From: Azonexus sp.
GTDB lineage: Bacteria > Pseudomonadota > Gammaproteobacteria > Burkholderiales > Rhodocyclaceae
Reading direction: 5' to 3'
DNA length: 64,000 nt
NCBI GenBank assembly: GCA_031274715.1
Contig: JAISPT010000047.1
Span: 55,539 to 119,538 of the forward strand
Notes under the pieces: generated by a model
What the model saw: only the letters and a program-made list of their open reading frames with translations
Told to the model about the DNA's origin: nothing
Database searches by the model: none
Made by a program: the position numbers and the translations under genes
Shown: positions 26,010 to 34,800 of the stretch, in pieces
How the letters are laid out: every line of letters begins with the position of its first letter
How positions within the stretch are numbered: the stretch's first letter is position 1

Positions 26010-27413
26010 ATGAGTCAAGGTTCAATCGTTCAGTGCATCGGCGCCGTGGTGGACATCCACTTCCCGCGCGACGCCATGCCGAAGGTCTACGACGCCCTCA
26101 AGCTCGACGCTTCCGAAGCGAACGGCATGGCGGAAGAAGGCCTAACCTTCGAAGTACAGCAACAGTTGGGTGACGGTATCGTCCGTACCATCGCCATGGG
26201 TTCCTCCGACGGCCTGCGCCGCGGCATGAAGGTCAACAATACCGGAGCCGCCATCTCAGTACCGGTCGGCTTGGGTACCCTGGGCCGCATCATGGACGTG
26301 CTCGGTCGCCCGATCGACGAAGCCGGCCCGATCGATACCGCGGAAACCCGTCCGATCCACGCCCCGGCGCCGAAGTTCGACGAATTGTCGTCCTCGGTCG
26401 ACCTGCTGGAAACCGGTATCAAGGTGATCGACCTGATCTGCCCGTTCGCCAAGGGCGGCAAAGTCGGCCTGTTCGGCGGTGCCGGCGTCGGCAAGACCGT
26501 CAACATGATGGAACTGATCAACAACATCGCCAAGCAGCACTCGGGTCTGTCGGTGTTCGCTGGCGTCGGTGAGCGTACCCGCGAGGGCAACGACTTCTAC
26601 CACGAAATGAAGGACTCCAACGTTCTCGACAAGGTGGCGATGGTCTTTGGTCAGATGAACGAACCGCCGGGCAACCGCCTGCGCGTGGCGCTGACCGGCC
26701 TGACCATGGCCGAGCGTTTCCGTGACGACGGTCGTGACATCCTGCTGTTCATCGACAACATCTACCGTTACACCCTGGCCGGTACCGAAGTCTCCGCGCT
26801 GCTCGGCCGGATGCCTTCTGCCGTCGGCTACCAGCCGACGCTGGCCGAGGAAATGGGCCGTCTGCAGGAACGCATCACCTCGACCAAGGTTGGCTCGATC
26901 ACCTCGATCCAGGCTGTCTACGTGCCTGCCGATGACTTGACCGACCCGTCTCCGGCCACCACCTTCCAGCACTTGGATTCGACCGTCGTGTTGTCGCGCG
27001 ATATCGCCGCCCTGGGTATCTACCCGGCCGTCGACCCGCTCGACTCCACCTCGCGTCAGCTCGACCCGCAGATCGTCGGCGAAGAGCACTACCAAATCGC
27101 CCGCGGCGTGCAGCAAACTCTGCAACGCTACAAGGAACTGCGCGACATCATCGCCATTCTGGGTATGGACGAACTGTCGCCGGAAGACAAACTGGCCGTG
27201 TCCCGCGCCCGTAAGATCCAGCGTTTCCTGTCGCAGCCTTTCCACGTGGCCGAAGTGTTCACCGGCTCGCCGGGCAAGTTCGTCTCCCTCAAGGACACGA
27301 TCAAGGGCTTCAAGGGCATCTGCGCTGGCGAATACGATCACCTGCCGGAACAGGCGTTCTACATGGTCGGCGGCATCGAGGAAGTCATCGAGAAGGCCAA
27401 GACGCTGCAGTAA
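26010..27413 (+). CDS. atpD: ATP synthase subunit beta
   Basis: Catalytic subunit of F1, 467 residues. Walker A is GGAGVGKTVNMMELI, the catalytic Glu lies in VGERTREGNDFY and Walker B in ILLFIDNIYRYTLAG. An Asn (DNIYR) stands where most members have DNIFR; the second residue is a conservative Tyr for Phe change. The ATG at 26010 follows GGGGAT; a TTG at 26004 in the same frame is less likely. Confidence 0.97.
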   Translation: MSQGSIVQCIGAVVDIHFPRDAMPKVYDALKLDASEANGMAEEGLTFEVQQQLGDGIVRTIAMGSSDGLRRGMKVNNTGAAISVPVGLGTLGRIMDVLGRPIDEAGPIDTAETRPIHAPAPKFDELSSSVDLLETGIKVIDLICPFAKGGKVGLFGGAGVGKTVNMMELINNIAKQHSGLSVFAGVGERTREGNDFYHEMKDSNVLDKVAMVFGQMNEPPGNRLRVALTGLTMAERFRDDGRDILLFIDNIYRYTLAGTEVSALLGRMPSAVGYQPTLAEEMGRLQERITSTKVGSITSIQAVYVPADDLTDPSPATTFQHLDSTVVLSRDIAALGIYPAVDPLDSTSRQLDPQIVGEEHYQIARGVQQTLQRYKELRDIIAILGMDELSPEDKLAVSRARKIQRFLSQPFHVAEVFTGSPGKFVSLKDTIKGFKGICAGEYDHLPEQAFYMVGGIEEVIEKAKTLQ

Positions 27414-27438
27414 TGCGGCTTCAGCATAGGAGCCAGCG

Positions 27439-27864
27439 ATGGTTATGACTGTTCATTGTGATGTCGTCAGCGCCGAAGAGTCGATCTTCTCCGGTCTGGT
27501 GGAAATGGCGGTGTTTCCCGGCGAAGCTGGGGAACTCGGGGTTCTGCCCAAGCACACGCCCCTGCTCACGCGCATCAAGCCCGGCACTATCCGTCTGAAG
27601 GTACCGGATCAAGGTGATTTCGAGCTGGTCTATGTCTCCGGCGGCATGCTGGAAGTCCAGCCGGACATGATCACGGTGCTCGCCGACACGGCGATCCGTG
27701 CCCGTGACCTGGACGAAGCCAAGGCACTGGAAGCCAAGAAGCGTGCCGAGGAGGCTCTCGCCAACCGGCAGGCCAAGATGGACTACGCCGCGGCGGAAGC
27801 CGAGCTGGCGCAAGCCATTGCCCAGCTTCAGGCCATTCAGCGCCTGCGCAAGCATACGCACTGA
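27439..27864 (+). CDS. atpC: ATP synthase subunit epsilon
   Basis: 141 residues: an N-terminal beta sandwich (VHCDVVSAEESIFSGLVEM, GELGVLPKHTPLLTRI) and a C-terminal helical pair (AKALEAKKRAEEALANRQ) that can inhibit ATP hydrolysis. The ATG at 27439 lies 8 nt after AGGAG; a second ATG at 27445 is also possible. Last gene of the operon. Confidence 0.95.
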   Translation: MVMTVHCDVVSAEESIFSGLVEMAVFPGEAGELGVLPKHTPLLTRIKPGTIRLKVPDQGDFELVYVSGGMLEVQPDMITVLADTAIRARDLDEAKALEAKKRAEEALANRQAKMDYAAAEAELAQAIAQLQAIQRLRKHTH

Positions 27865-27883
27865 GCACATCCCTCGGGAACCC

Positions 27884-27911
27884 AAAAAGGGCAGCTACGG
27901 CTGCCCTTTTT
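27884..27911 (+). terminator. Rho-independent terminator of the atp operon
   Basis: AAAAAGGGCAGC - TACG - GCTGCCCTTTTT: a GC-rich 7-bp stem extended by A-T pairs, with a 4-nt loop and a run of five T. It is symmetric and may also end transcription of the convergent ubi genes. Confidence 0.93.
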
Positions 27912-27957
27912 CTATGGCCGCATGGGTTAAACCGCAGGTAGTTTGGAGCGACGCGCC

Positions 27958-28527
27958 TTAAAGGCGCTGGAGACGCTTTTCGAGGCGGGCGAGGTCGTCG
28001 CGCAGAACATCGACCGCCGTGGCGAAAGCGGCAATGTCCTCCTTGCCGGCCAGCAAGCCGCTTTCGTTGCTGGCGTATTCGGCAACATTGGCGGCCAGCC
28101 GGTGCGCACTTTCACCGACCTCGCCGGCAAAGCGGCTGCCGAGTCGGACTAGGCGGCGGGCCGGGATGTCGCCGACCCAGCGTGCCAAGTCCTCCTCGAC
28201 GTCCCAGCGCAGATTACGGAAAACGAAAGCCAACGCCTCGGCAACATCGGCGGCACCGCTCAGGCGCACGCCAGCGAACAAGCTGGAACGGTCGAGCAAC
28301 AGGCGCACTGGCGTATCGGCTGGCAAGGTCAGCGTCACTGCCGCCGGCGCACCGCCCTCCATCGGCACCAGCAAACCATGCTCGTCGATGCGCAGCCCCA
28401 AGACCAACGGCCCACCCTCGATGCGCACCCCGGTACCGACGAACGGCCGCAGGCGCTCGCGCGCCCAGCTTTCCTTGGCCAGCAGGTGGTTCAGCGCCGC
28501 AACCGGCAGTGTCTGCAAGCCCGCCAT
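27958..28527 (-). CDS. ubiJ: Ubiquinone biosynthesis accessory factor UbiJ (SCP2 domain)
   Basis: 189-residue protein with an SCP2-like lipid-binding domain (VRIEGGPLVLGLRIDEHG, PADTPVRLLLDRSSLFAGVR, GDADVAEAL-like AADVAEALAFVFR) and a C-terminal coiled coil (DVLRDDLARLEKRLQRL). UbiJ organises the soluble Ubi enzyme complex and binds ubiquinone intermediates. It lies 7 nt downstream of ubiE, its usual partner. The normal third gene, ubiB, does not follow here. The ATG at 28527 is used. Confidence 0.88.
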   Translation of the reverse strand: MAGLQTLPVAALNHLLAKESWARERLRPFVGTGVRIEGGPLVLGLRIDEHGLLVPMEGGAPAAVTLTLPADTPVRLLLDRSSLFAGVRLSGAADVAEALAFVFRNLRWDVEEDLARWVGDIPARRLVRLGSRFAGEVGESAHRLAANVAEYASNESGLLAGKEDIAAFATAVDVLRDDLARLEKRLQRL

Positions 28528-28534
28528 GACCGGT

Positions 28535-29272
28535 TCAGAACTTGTAGCCGCGGTGCAGGGCAACAACGCCAAGGGCGAGATTGAAATACTCGACCTTTTC
28601 CAGGCCGACGTTTTCCATCATCGCCTTCAACTCTTCCTGGCCCGGATGCACGCGGATCGATTCGGACAGGTAGCGGTAGCTGTCGGCGTCCCGAGTAATC
28701 AGTTGGCCAATGCGCGGGATGACCTTGAAGGAATAGAAATCGTAGAGCGGCGCCAGCGGCTTCCAGACCTGCGAGAACTCCAGCACCAGCAGCCGGCCGC
28801 CCGGACGCAAGACGCGGCGCATCTCGGCCAGCGCCCCGTCCTTGTGGGTCATGTTGCGCAGACCGAAGGCGACGGTGACGCAGTCGAACCAATCGTCGGG
28901 GAAGGGCAGCTTCTCGGCGTCGCATTGCGCCACCGGCAGCATGTAGCCCTTGTCGATCAGGCGATCGCGGCCGTGGGCCAGCATCGCGTTGTTGATGTCG
29001 GTCAGCCAGACCTGGCCGCTCGGACCAACCTTCCTGGCGAAAGCCAGCGACAGGTCACCAGTGCCACCGGCCACGTCGAGCACGCGCGAACCTTCGCGGA
29101 CGCCACTGCGCTGGATGGTGAAGGCCTTCCAGAAGCGGTGCAGACCGCCCGACATCAGGTCGTTCATCAGGTCGTAACGGCTGGCCACCGAGTCGAAAAC
29201 ATCGGCGACCCGACGGGCCTTTTCCTGCTCGGCCACCGTCTCGTAGCCAAAATGTGTGGTTTTGTCGCTCAT
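28535..29272 (-). CDS. ubiE: Ubiquinone/menaquinone C-methyltransferase
   Basis: SAM-dependent methyltransferase of 245 residues. MSDKTTHFGYETV is the standard N-terminus, RVLDVAGGTGDLSLAFARK the SAM-binding loop, and FGLRNMTHKDGAL and GGRLLVLEFS are UbiE signatures. It acts on demethylmenaquinol and on the benzoquinol intermediate of ubiquinone synthesis. It sits 4 nt after the DUF971 gene. Confidence 0.96.
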   Translation of the reverse strand: MSDKTTHFGYETVAEQEKARRVADVFDSVASRYDLMNDLMSGGLHRFWKAFTIQRSGVREGSRVLDVAGGTGDLSLAFARKVGPSGQVWLTDINNAMLAHGRDRLIDKGYMLPVAQCDAEKLPFPDDWFDCVTVAFGLRNMTHKDGALAEMRRVLRPGGRLLVLEFSQVWKPLAPLYDFYSFKVIPRIGQLITRDADSYRYLSESIRVHPGQEELKAMMENVGLEKVEYFNLALGVVALHRGYKF

Positions 29273-29276
29273 GATC

Positions 29277-29699
29277 TCAGTGATGGTGACCGCAGGCACG
29301 GCCGCCGGCCGGACGCGAAGTGGTGTCGATGTCGCGGGACAGTCCCTGACGCTCGATCTGGTTCAGGTATTCGGCCCACAATGTTTCCCGGTGCGTGGCC
29401 AGGTTGTACAGCATGTCCCAGGAATACAGGCCGCTGTCGTGACCATCGGAATAGACGAAGCGCAGCGCGTAGGTCCCGACCGGCTCGATGCGCTCGATCC
29501 CGACGCCACGTTTGCCGGTTTGCAGCGTTTCCTGGCCCGGCCCGTGGCCACGAGCCTCGGCCGACGGGGTGAAGACGCGCAGATATTCGAAATCGAGCAA
29601 AAAGCGCTGTCCGTCCGCGTAGGCCAGCTCAAGGCGGCGCGACTTCTGGTGCAGCGTGATTTCGGTGGGTATCGGCGGTTCCCGATCAATGCCGGCCAT
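29277..29699 (-). CDS. DUF971 protein (gamma-butyrobetaine hydroxylase N-terminal-like domain)
   Basis: 140 residues with the DUF971 pattern: PTEITLHQKSRRLELAYADG, FLLDFEYLRVFTPSAEARGHG, YALRFVYSDGHDSGLYSWDML and LWAEYLNQI. This domain is zinc-binding in carnitine hydroxylases; the role of stand-alone bacterial proteins is unknown. The C-terminal tail GGRACGHHH, with one Cys and three His, could bind metal. It is commonly found next to ubiE in Betaproteobacteria, as here. Confidence 0.88.
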   Translation of the reverse strand: MAGIDREPPIPTEITLHQKSRRLELAYADGQRFLLDFEYLRVFTPSAEARGHGPGQETLQTGKRGVGIERIEPVGTYALRFVYSDGHDSGLYSWDMLYNLATHRETLWAEYLNQIERQGLSRDIDTTSRPAGGRACGHHH

Positions 29700-29761
29700 G
29701 GGATGTCCTCACGAGAAGGGCGCTAGTTTACCGCACTCGCCGGTCCCCGCTGCAAGCTGGT

Positions 29762-31363
29762 TCAAAGTGCCTGGTAGCTGATCCGTTCGAAGTCGCTGCC
29801 GCGTTGGACGACATGCAGCATGCGCAATTGCCAGGTCTTGTCGCCTTGGCAAACTTCGAGCGCCCGGCCGGCGCGGTAGGTACCGGCCGGCGCGACCAGC
29901 GATGCCTCCTCGCCAATGGCCGGCAATGCCGGCAACAGGAAGCCGCGCCCATAGCGCTCAACCGCGCCGCGCTCTGCCAACGGGCGGATGCCGGCTGCCA
30001 GCGGTGCGCCGGGCAGCATGGACAGCCCGGCGAGCAGGCCGCCGGCTTCTTCCTGCATCAGCCAGACGACCTGAGCCAGCAAATAGGCCTTGCCGTCGTG
30101 CGGACAGACTGCCACCAGTTGCCCCTGGAGCATTTTCTGACCAACACAACTGCGGCCCAGGCGGAAGCCCTTGGCCGAATGGTTGAGCACCACCCATTCA
30201 TCGACGCCATAACTGACCTGCGGACGGATATTCAGTGCTTGGCCCGGCGACACCTGCTCGCGGAAGGTAAACAATGCATCGAACTCGTTGCGCGAATAGA
30301 CGCTAGCCGCATCCGGCTGGATGAATTCGACACCGCCGACGAAGTAGTGCATCGCCTCGAAACCGCTGGCAACACGGGCAACGCCGGTGCTCGGAAAGCG
30401 GCGGAACTGGCGCGGCGATGCTTGCTGGGCCCATGGCCGGAGCAGTTGCTCGAGCAGCGGCAGCACGTGGCCGGCGGTCTCCTCGCCGAGGCCGAGCTGG
30501 CTAGGCGTGATGCGCTGGTGCAACTGAACCAGCACGTGGTTGATCTGAAAACCAAGCCGGGTCGTGTCGAAACGGCGCGCGTCCGGCCCCAGCGTTTCGC
30601 TGGCGGCGCTCGGATGCAGTGCCGCGTCCTGCATCAGCTCGACGACATAGGGTGGCACCACGAACTCGTCGTCGAGGCGGTGGATGGAAACCAGCGACGC
30701 CCAACTGGTCGCCCAGCGGTGGATCAGGTTGAGATCGCGGATGCTGTGGTTGTACGGGCTGGCGACTTCGATCAGCATCAACGCAACGTAGGCGGCGGCA
30801 CAGTGCGAGAGCTGCAGGCCGTTCTCCAGCGCATCGCGCACTGGCAAGCAGGCGATGCCCCACTCCTCGGCGGTTTCGTAATAGCCGTGCAGTTCCAGCC
30901 AGAGGCCCGGCGGCAGTTCGCGGCGGGCGCGGAAATGTTCGAGGATGATCATCCCCGTGTAGTACAGGCAGCGGTGCAGAATGGTCGCCATCCGCGCGCA
31001 GTATTCCGGGCTGGCGGTGTCCGGTGGCTCAAGACGGGCACACAGGGCGTAGGCCTTGGCCATCTTGCCCCAGGCCGCCAGCACCTGGCGGAAATGGCCA
31101 TCCTCCTCGGCGGCCAGTGGCAGCGGCTTACCGTGGTAACGCCGCGCCAGTTCCTCGGCAACGGCGTGCAGCGGCGCCCGCGCCTGCTCAACCAGGCCGA
31201 ATAACACCGCTGGCGCCGGCGGCTGGCGCATCAAGGCGTCGAGAAAGCGCGCCAGTTGTTCTCCGGCGAGGGCCGGATTGGTCAGCGGCAAGCGAACCAA
31301 ATAAGCGTTGCCGGCAGCCAGATCGGAGAAAAATAGAGGAACGCTATCGACTGGGGCACTCAT
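29762..31363 (-). CDS. Conserved protein of unknown function with a degenerate PilZ-like C-terminus
   Basis: 533 residues, soluble, no signal peptide. The first 330 residues are mostly helical with no domain I recognise. From about 360 the sequence (EWVVLNHSAKGFRLGRSCVG, GQLVAVCPHDGKAYLLAQVVWL) resembles a PilZ fold with its NxSxxG loop, but the Arg-x3-Arg that binds cyclic di-GMP is not evident. It overlaps the HIT gene upstream by ATGA, so the two are co-translated. A role in cyclic di-GMP sensing is only a guess. Confidence 0.75.
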   Translation of the reverse strand: MSAPVDSVPLFFSDLAAGNAYLVRLPLTNPALAGEQLARFLDALMRQPPAPAVLFGLVEQARAPLHAVAEELARRYHGKPLPLAAEEDGHFRQVLAAWGKMAKAYALCARLEPPDTASPEYCARMATILHRCLYYTGMIILEHFRARRELPPGLWLELHGYYETAEEWGIACLPVRDALENGLQLSHCAAAYVALMLIEVASPYNHSIRDLNLIHRWATSWASLVSIHRLDDEFVVPPYVVELMQDAALHPSAASETLGPDARRFDTTRLGFQINHVLVQLHQRITPSQLGLGEETAGHVLPLLEQLLRPWAQQASPRQFRRFPSTGVARVASGFEAMHYFVGGVEFIQPDAASVYSRNEFDALFTFREQVSPGQALNIRPQVSYGVDEWVVLNHSAKGFRLGRSCVGQKMLQGQLVAVCPHDGKAYLLAQVVWLMQEEAGGLLAGLSMLPGAPLAAGIRPLAERGAVERYGRGFLLPALPAIGEEASLVAPAGTYRAGRALEVCQGDKTWQLRMLHVVQRGSDFERISYQAL

Positions 31364-31821
31364 AGCGACACCTCCGGCACGCTACCCAGCACCCGCTGCA
31401 GTGCCTGCGCCAAAACGTCGTCGCCGACTGGCGGCCGCGCCATTGCTTGTTCGTTATGCACCTGGCCCCAGATCGGCTCCGGAAAGTGGCGGTCGCCAAC
31501 CCAACGCGGAATGACGTGCCAGTGCAGATGCGGCACTACGTTGCCCAAACTGGCCAGATTGATCTTGTCCGGGGCGAACAGCTCGCGAACCACTGCTTCA
31601 ACGGCAAAGACGACCTCCATCAGGCCGCGCCGCTGGACCGGCGGCAGATCGCCCATCTCGCGCACATGGGCATTCCAGACGACGCGGCAGAAGCCGGGAT
31701 AATGCGGCTCGGCGACGCGCACCACGCGGCATTCGGCGGACTGCCAGAGAACGGCGCCGCCGGGATGCGAGCACAATTCGCAGTTTGCTTCGGCACGACT
31801 CACTTCAACACGCCCAGGCAT
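31360..31821 (-). CDS. HIT-family nucleotide-binding protein
   Basis: 153 residues. The histidine triad HLHWHVIPR is present near residue 97, in the HIT fold context NLASLGNVVPHLHWH. Two N-terminal Cys (CELC) recall the zinc site of some HIT hydrolases. Members hydrolyse dinucleotides or nucleoside phosphoramidates; the substrate here is unknown. Its stop overlaps the next start. Confidence 0.92.
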   Translation of the reverse strand: MPGRVEVSRAEANCELCSHPGGAVLWQSAECRVVRVAEPHYPGFCRVVWNAHVREMGDLPPVQRRGLMEVVFAVEAVVRELFAPDKINLASLGNVVPHLHWHVIPRWVGDRHFPEPIWGQVHNEQAMARPPVGDDVLAQALQRVLGSVPEVSL

Positions 31822-31875
31822 GAAGCTGTTTCCTCTCGGCAGGGATCGCGCCAGCGGTGGCCGGCGCTCAAGGAA

Positions 31876-31884
31876 TTATCCACA
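31876..31884 (+). promoter_or_regulatory. Isolated DnaA box TTATCCACA
   Basis: An exact 9-bp DnaA-box match in the short gap between the FAD/Fe-S dehydrogenase gene and the HIT gene. A single box is expected by chance at low frequency, so a role is uncertain. Confidence 0.25.
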
Positions 31885-31894
31885 TTCCGCGAGC

Positions 31895-34800
31895 TTACAA
31901 CAGCACGCGCTCGATGCCCCCGCTGTTGGCCTGGCTCACATAATCCGCCATCCAGTTGGCACCGAGCAGGTGCCTGGCCAGCTCGACGACGATGTAGTCG
32001 GCCTGCGTGCCGGCATCGTCGTCGTAGCGCGACAGACCCTGCAGGCAGGCCGGGCAGGAGGTCAGGATCTTGACCGCGCCGGCGAAACCATCGGCGCGCA
32101 GCTTGGCCGCGCCGCTCTCGATCTCCTGCTGCTTGCGGAACTTGACCTGGGTGGCGACATCCGGCCGCGCATAGGCGAAGGAGCCGGCATCGCCGCAGCA
32201 GCGGTCGGACAGCGGCACCTCCTGGCCCATCAGCGTCTGAGTCACGGCCAACGGCGCGTAAGCCTTCATCGGCGTGTGGCAGGGATCGTGGTACAGGTAG
32301 CGGGCACCGCTGACACCGTCGAGCTTGACACCCTTTTCCATCAGGTATTCGTGGATGTCGAGCAGGCGGCAGCCGGGGAAGATCTTGTCGAACTGGTATT
32401 CCAGCAACTGGTCCATGCAGGTGCCGCAGGAGACGATCACGGTCTTGATGTCGAGATAGTTCAGCGTGGTGGCCAGGCGGTGGAACAGCACGCGGTTGTC
32501 GGTGGTGATTTTCTGGCCTTTGTCTTTGTCGCCGGAGGCACTCTGCGGATAGCCGCAACACAAGTAGCCGGGCGGCAGCACGGTAGTGGCGCCGATCTCG
32601 TAGAGCATCGCTTGCGTCGCCAGGCCGACCTGCGAGAACAGGCGTTCGGAACCGCAGCCGGGGAAGTAGAAGACAGCATCCGATTCTTCGGTCGTCTTCT
32701 GCGGATTGCGGATCACCGGAATGACTCCGTTATCTTCGATGTCGAGCAAGGCGCGCGCGGTGCGCTTGGGCAGGTTGCCCGGCATCGGCCGGTTGAGGAA
32801 ATGAATGACCTGCGTTTTGACCGTCGGCGCGCCGAGCGTCGCCGGCGGGTGGACACGCGTCTCGCGGACCAGGCCGACAGCCTTGACCGCCTTGTACGCC
32901 AAGCGCTGGGCCTTGAAGCCGAACCCCATCATCACGCCACGCATCAGCTTGATGGTGGCCGGGTCCTTCAGATTCAGGAAGGTCATTGCCGCCACCGTGC
33001 CAGGGCTGAAGCGTTTTTTACCCTGCTGGCGCAGGAAGTTGCGCATGGCCACCGAGACGTCGCCAAAGTCGATGTCGACCGGGCAGGGTTTGACGCAGCG
33101 ATGGCAGACCGTGCAGTGGTCGGCGACATCGTTGAACTCGTCGAAATGCTTCAGCGAGATGCCGCGCCGGGTCTGCTCCTCGTACAGGAAAGCCTCGATC
33201 AGCAGCGAAGTGCCAAGAATCTTGTTGCGCGGGCTGTAGAGCAGGTTGGCCCGGGGCACGTGGGTCGAGCACACCGGCTTGCACTTGCCGCAGCGCAGGC
33301 AGTCCTTGATCGACTCGGAAATCTTGCCGATCTCCGACTGCTCCATGATCAGCGACTCGGTGCCGAGCAGCGAGAAGGAGGGCGTGTAAGCATTGTGCAG
33401 GTCGCCGCCGGGCATCAGCTTGCCCTTGTTGAAGCGGCCGTCCGGGTCGATCCGCTGCTTGTAGGCGCGGAAGGGACCGATCTCGTCCTCGGTCAGAAAT
33501 TCCAGCTTGGTGATGCCGATGCCGTGCTCGCCGGAAATCACGCCGTCCAGCGCGCGGGCCAAGTGCATGATGCGTTCCACCGCCCGGTTGGCGGTTTGCA
33601 GCATCTCGTAATGGTCGGAGTTGACCGGGATATTGGTATGCACGTTGCCGTCGCCGGCGTGCATGTGCAGGGCGACGAAGACGCGGCCGCGCAACACGGC
33701 CTGCTGCACGGTGGCCATCTTCTCCGACAGCGGCCGGTAGGTAGCGCCGTTGAAGATGTTGTCGAGCGGCTCCTTCAGCTCGCTTTTCCACGAGGCGCGT
33801 ACGGAATAATCCTGCAGGCGGTGGAAGAGGGTGGGGTTGGCGGCGCGGTTGGTCAGTTCGCCAGCGACGATGTCGAACTCGGCGAAGCGCTGCTCGGCCT
33901 CAGCCAGCGGCAGGTCGAGGTTATCGAGCAGCCACTGCCAGCGGGCGCGCACGTCGGCGATGTGCTCCAGCGCCCGTTCGCGCCGGTCGCCAATGAGCAC
34001 CTCTTTGTCCAGCTTGGTGTCGGCGCTATTGACCGGCAGATCGCCCTGGAAGAAAGGCGTCAGCGCGTCGCACAGTTCCAGCTTGTTCTGAATCGACAGC
34101 TCGATATTGATGCGCTCGATACCGTCGCAGTAGTCGCCCATGCGCGGCAGCGGAATAACCACATCCTCGTTCACCTTGAAAGCGTTGGTGTGCTTGGAGA
34201 TGGCGGCAGTGCGCGAGCGGTCCAGCCAGAATTTCTTGCGCGTTTCTGGCGTGATCGCGATGAAACCCTCGGCGCCGCGCACGTTGGTCATCTTGACCAC
34301 GTCGGAAGTGGCCTGCATCACGGCCTCCTCGTCGTGGCCGACGATGTCGCCGATCAGCACCATCTTTGGCCGGCCGTGACGCTTGGCCTTGGTGGCGTAG
34401 CCGACGGCTTTCACATAGCGCTCGTCGAGGTGCTCCAGGCCGGCCAGTTGCACGCCGGCCCGGTGGCCTTCGCCGCCCGGCTTGAAATAATCGGTGATCT
34501 CGACGATGGAGGGAACGGCCTCGCGCACCTGGCCAAAGAACTCCAGGCAGACGGTGCGCGTGACCGGCGGCATCTTGTGCAGCACCCAGCGAGCGGCAAC
34601 GATAATGCCGTCGGTACCTTCCTTCTGCACGCCCGGCACGCCACCGAGGAACTTGTCGGTCACGTCCTTGCCCAGCCCGGTCTTGCGGCAGGCGGCGCCG
34701 GGCAGGGTCAAGATTTCTTCCTTGAGCAGCTTCCTGCCGCTGGCGTCGAAACGCTTGAGGCGGAACTCGACCTTCTCCTGCTCGTGAATCTTGCCGAAGT

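Noticed and set aside
26256..27341. A 361-codon minus-strand frame opposite atpD
   Set aside because: Shadow of the beta subunit gene.
29804..31204. A 466-codon plus-strand frame opposite the PilZ-like protein
   Set aside because: The minus-strand gene has an ATGA overlap with the HIT gene and protein-like composition; the plus frame looks like a reverse reading.
31876..31884. A replication origin around the DnaA box
   Set aside because: A single box without clustered boxes, an AT-rich unwinding region or dnaA/dnaN nearby is not an origin.
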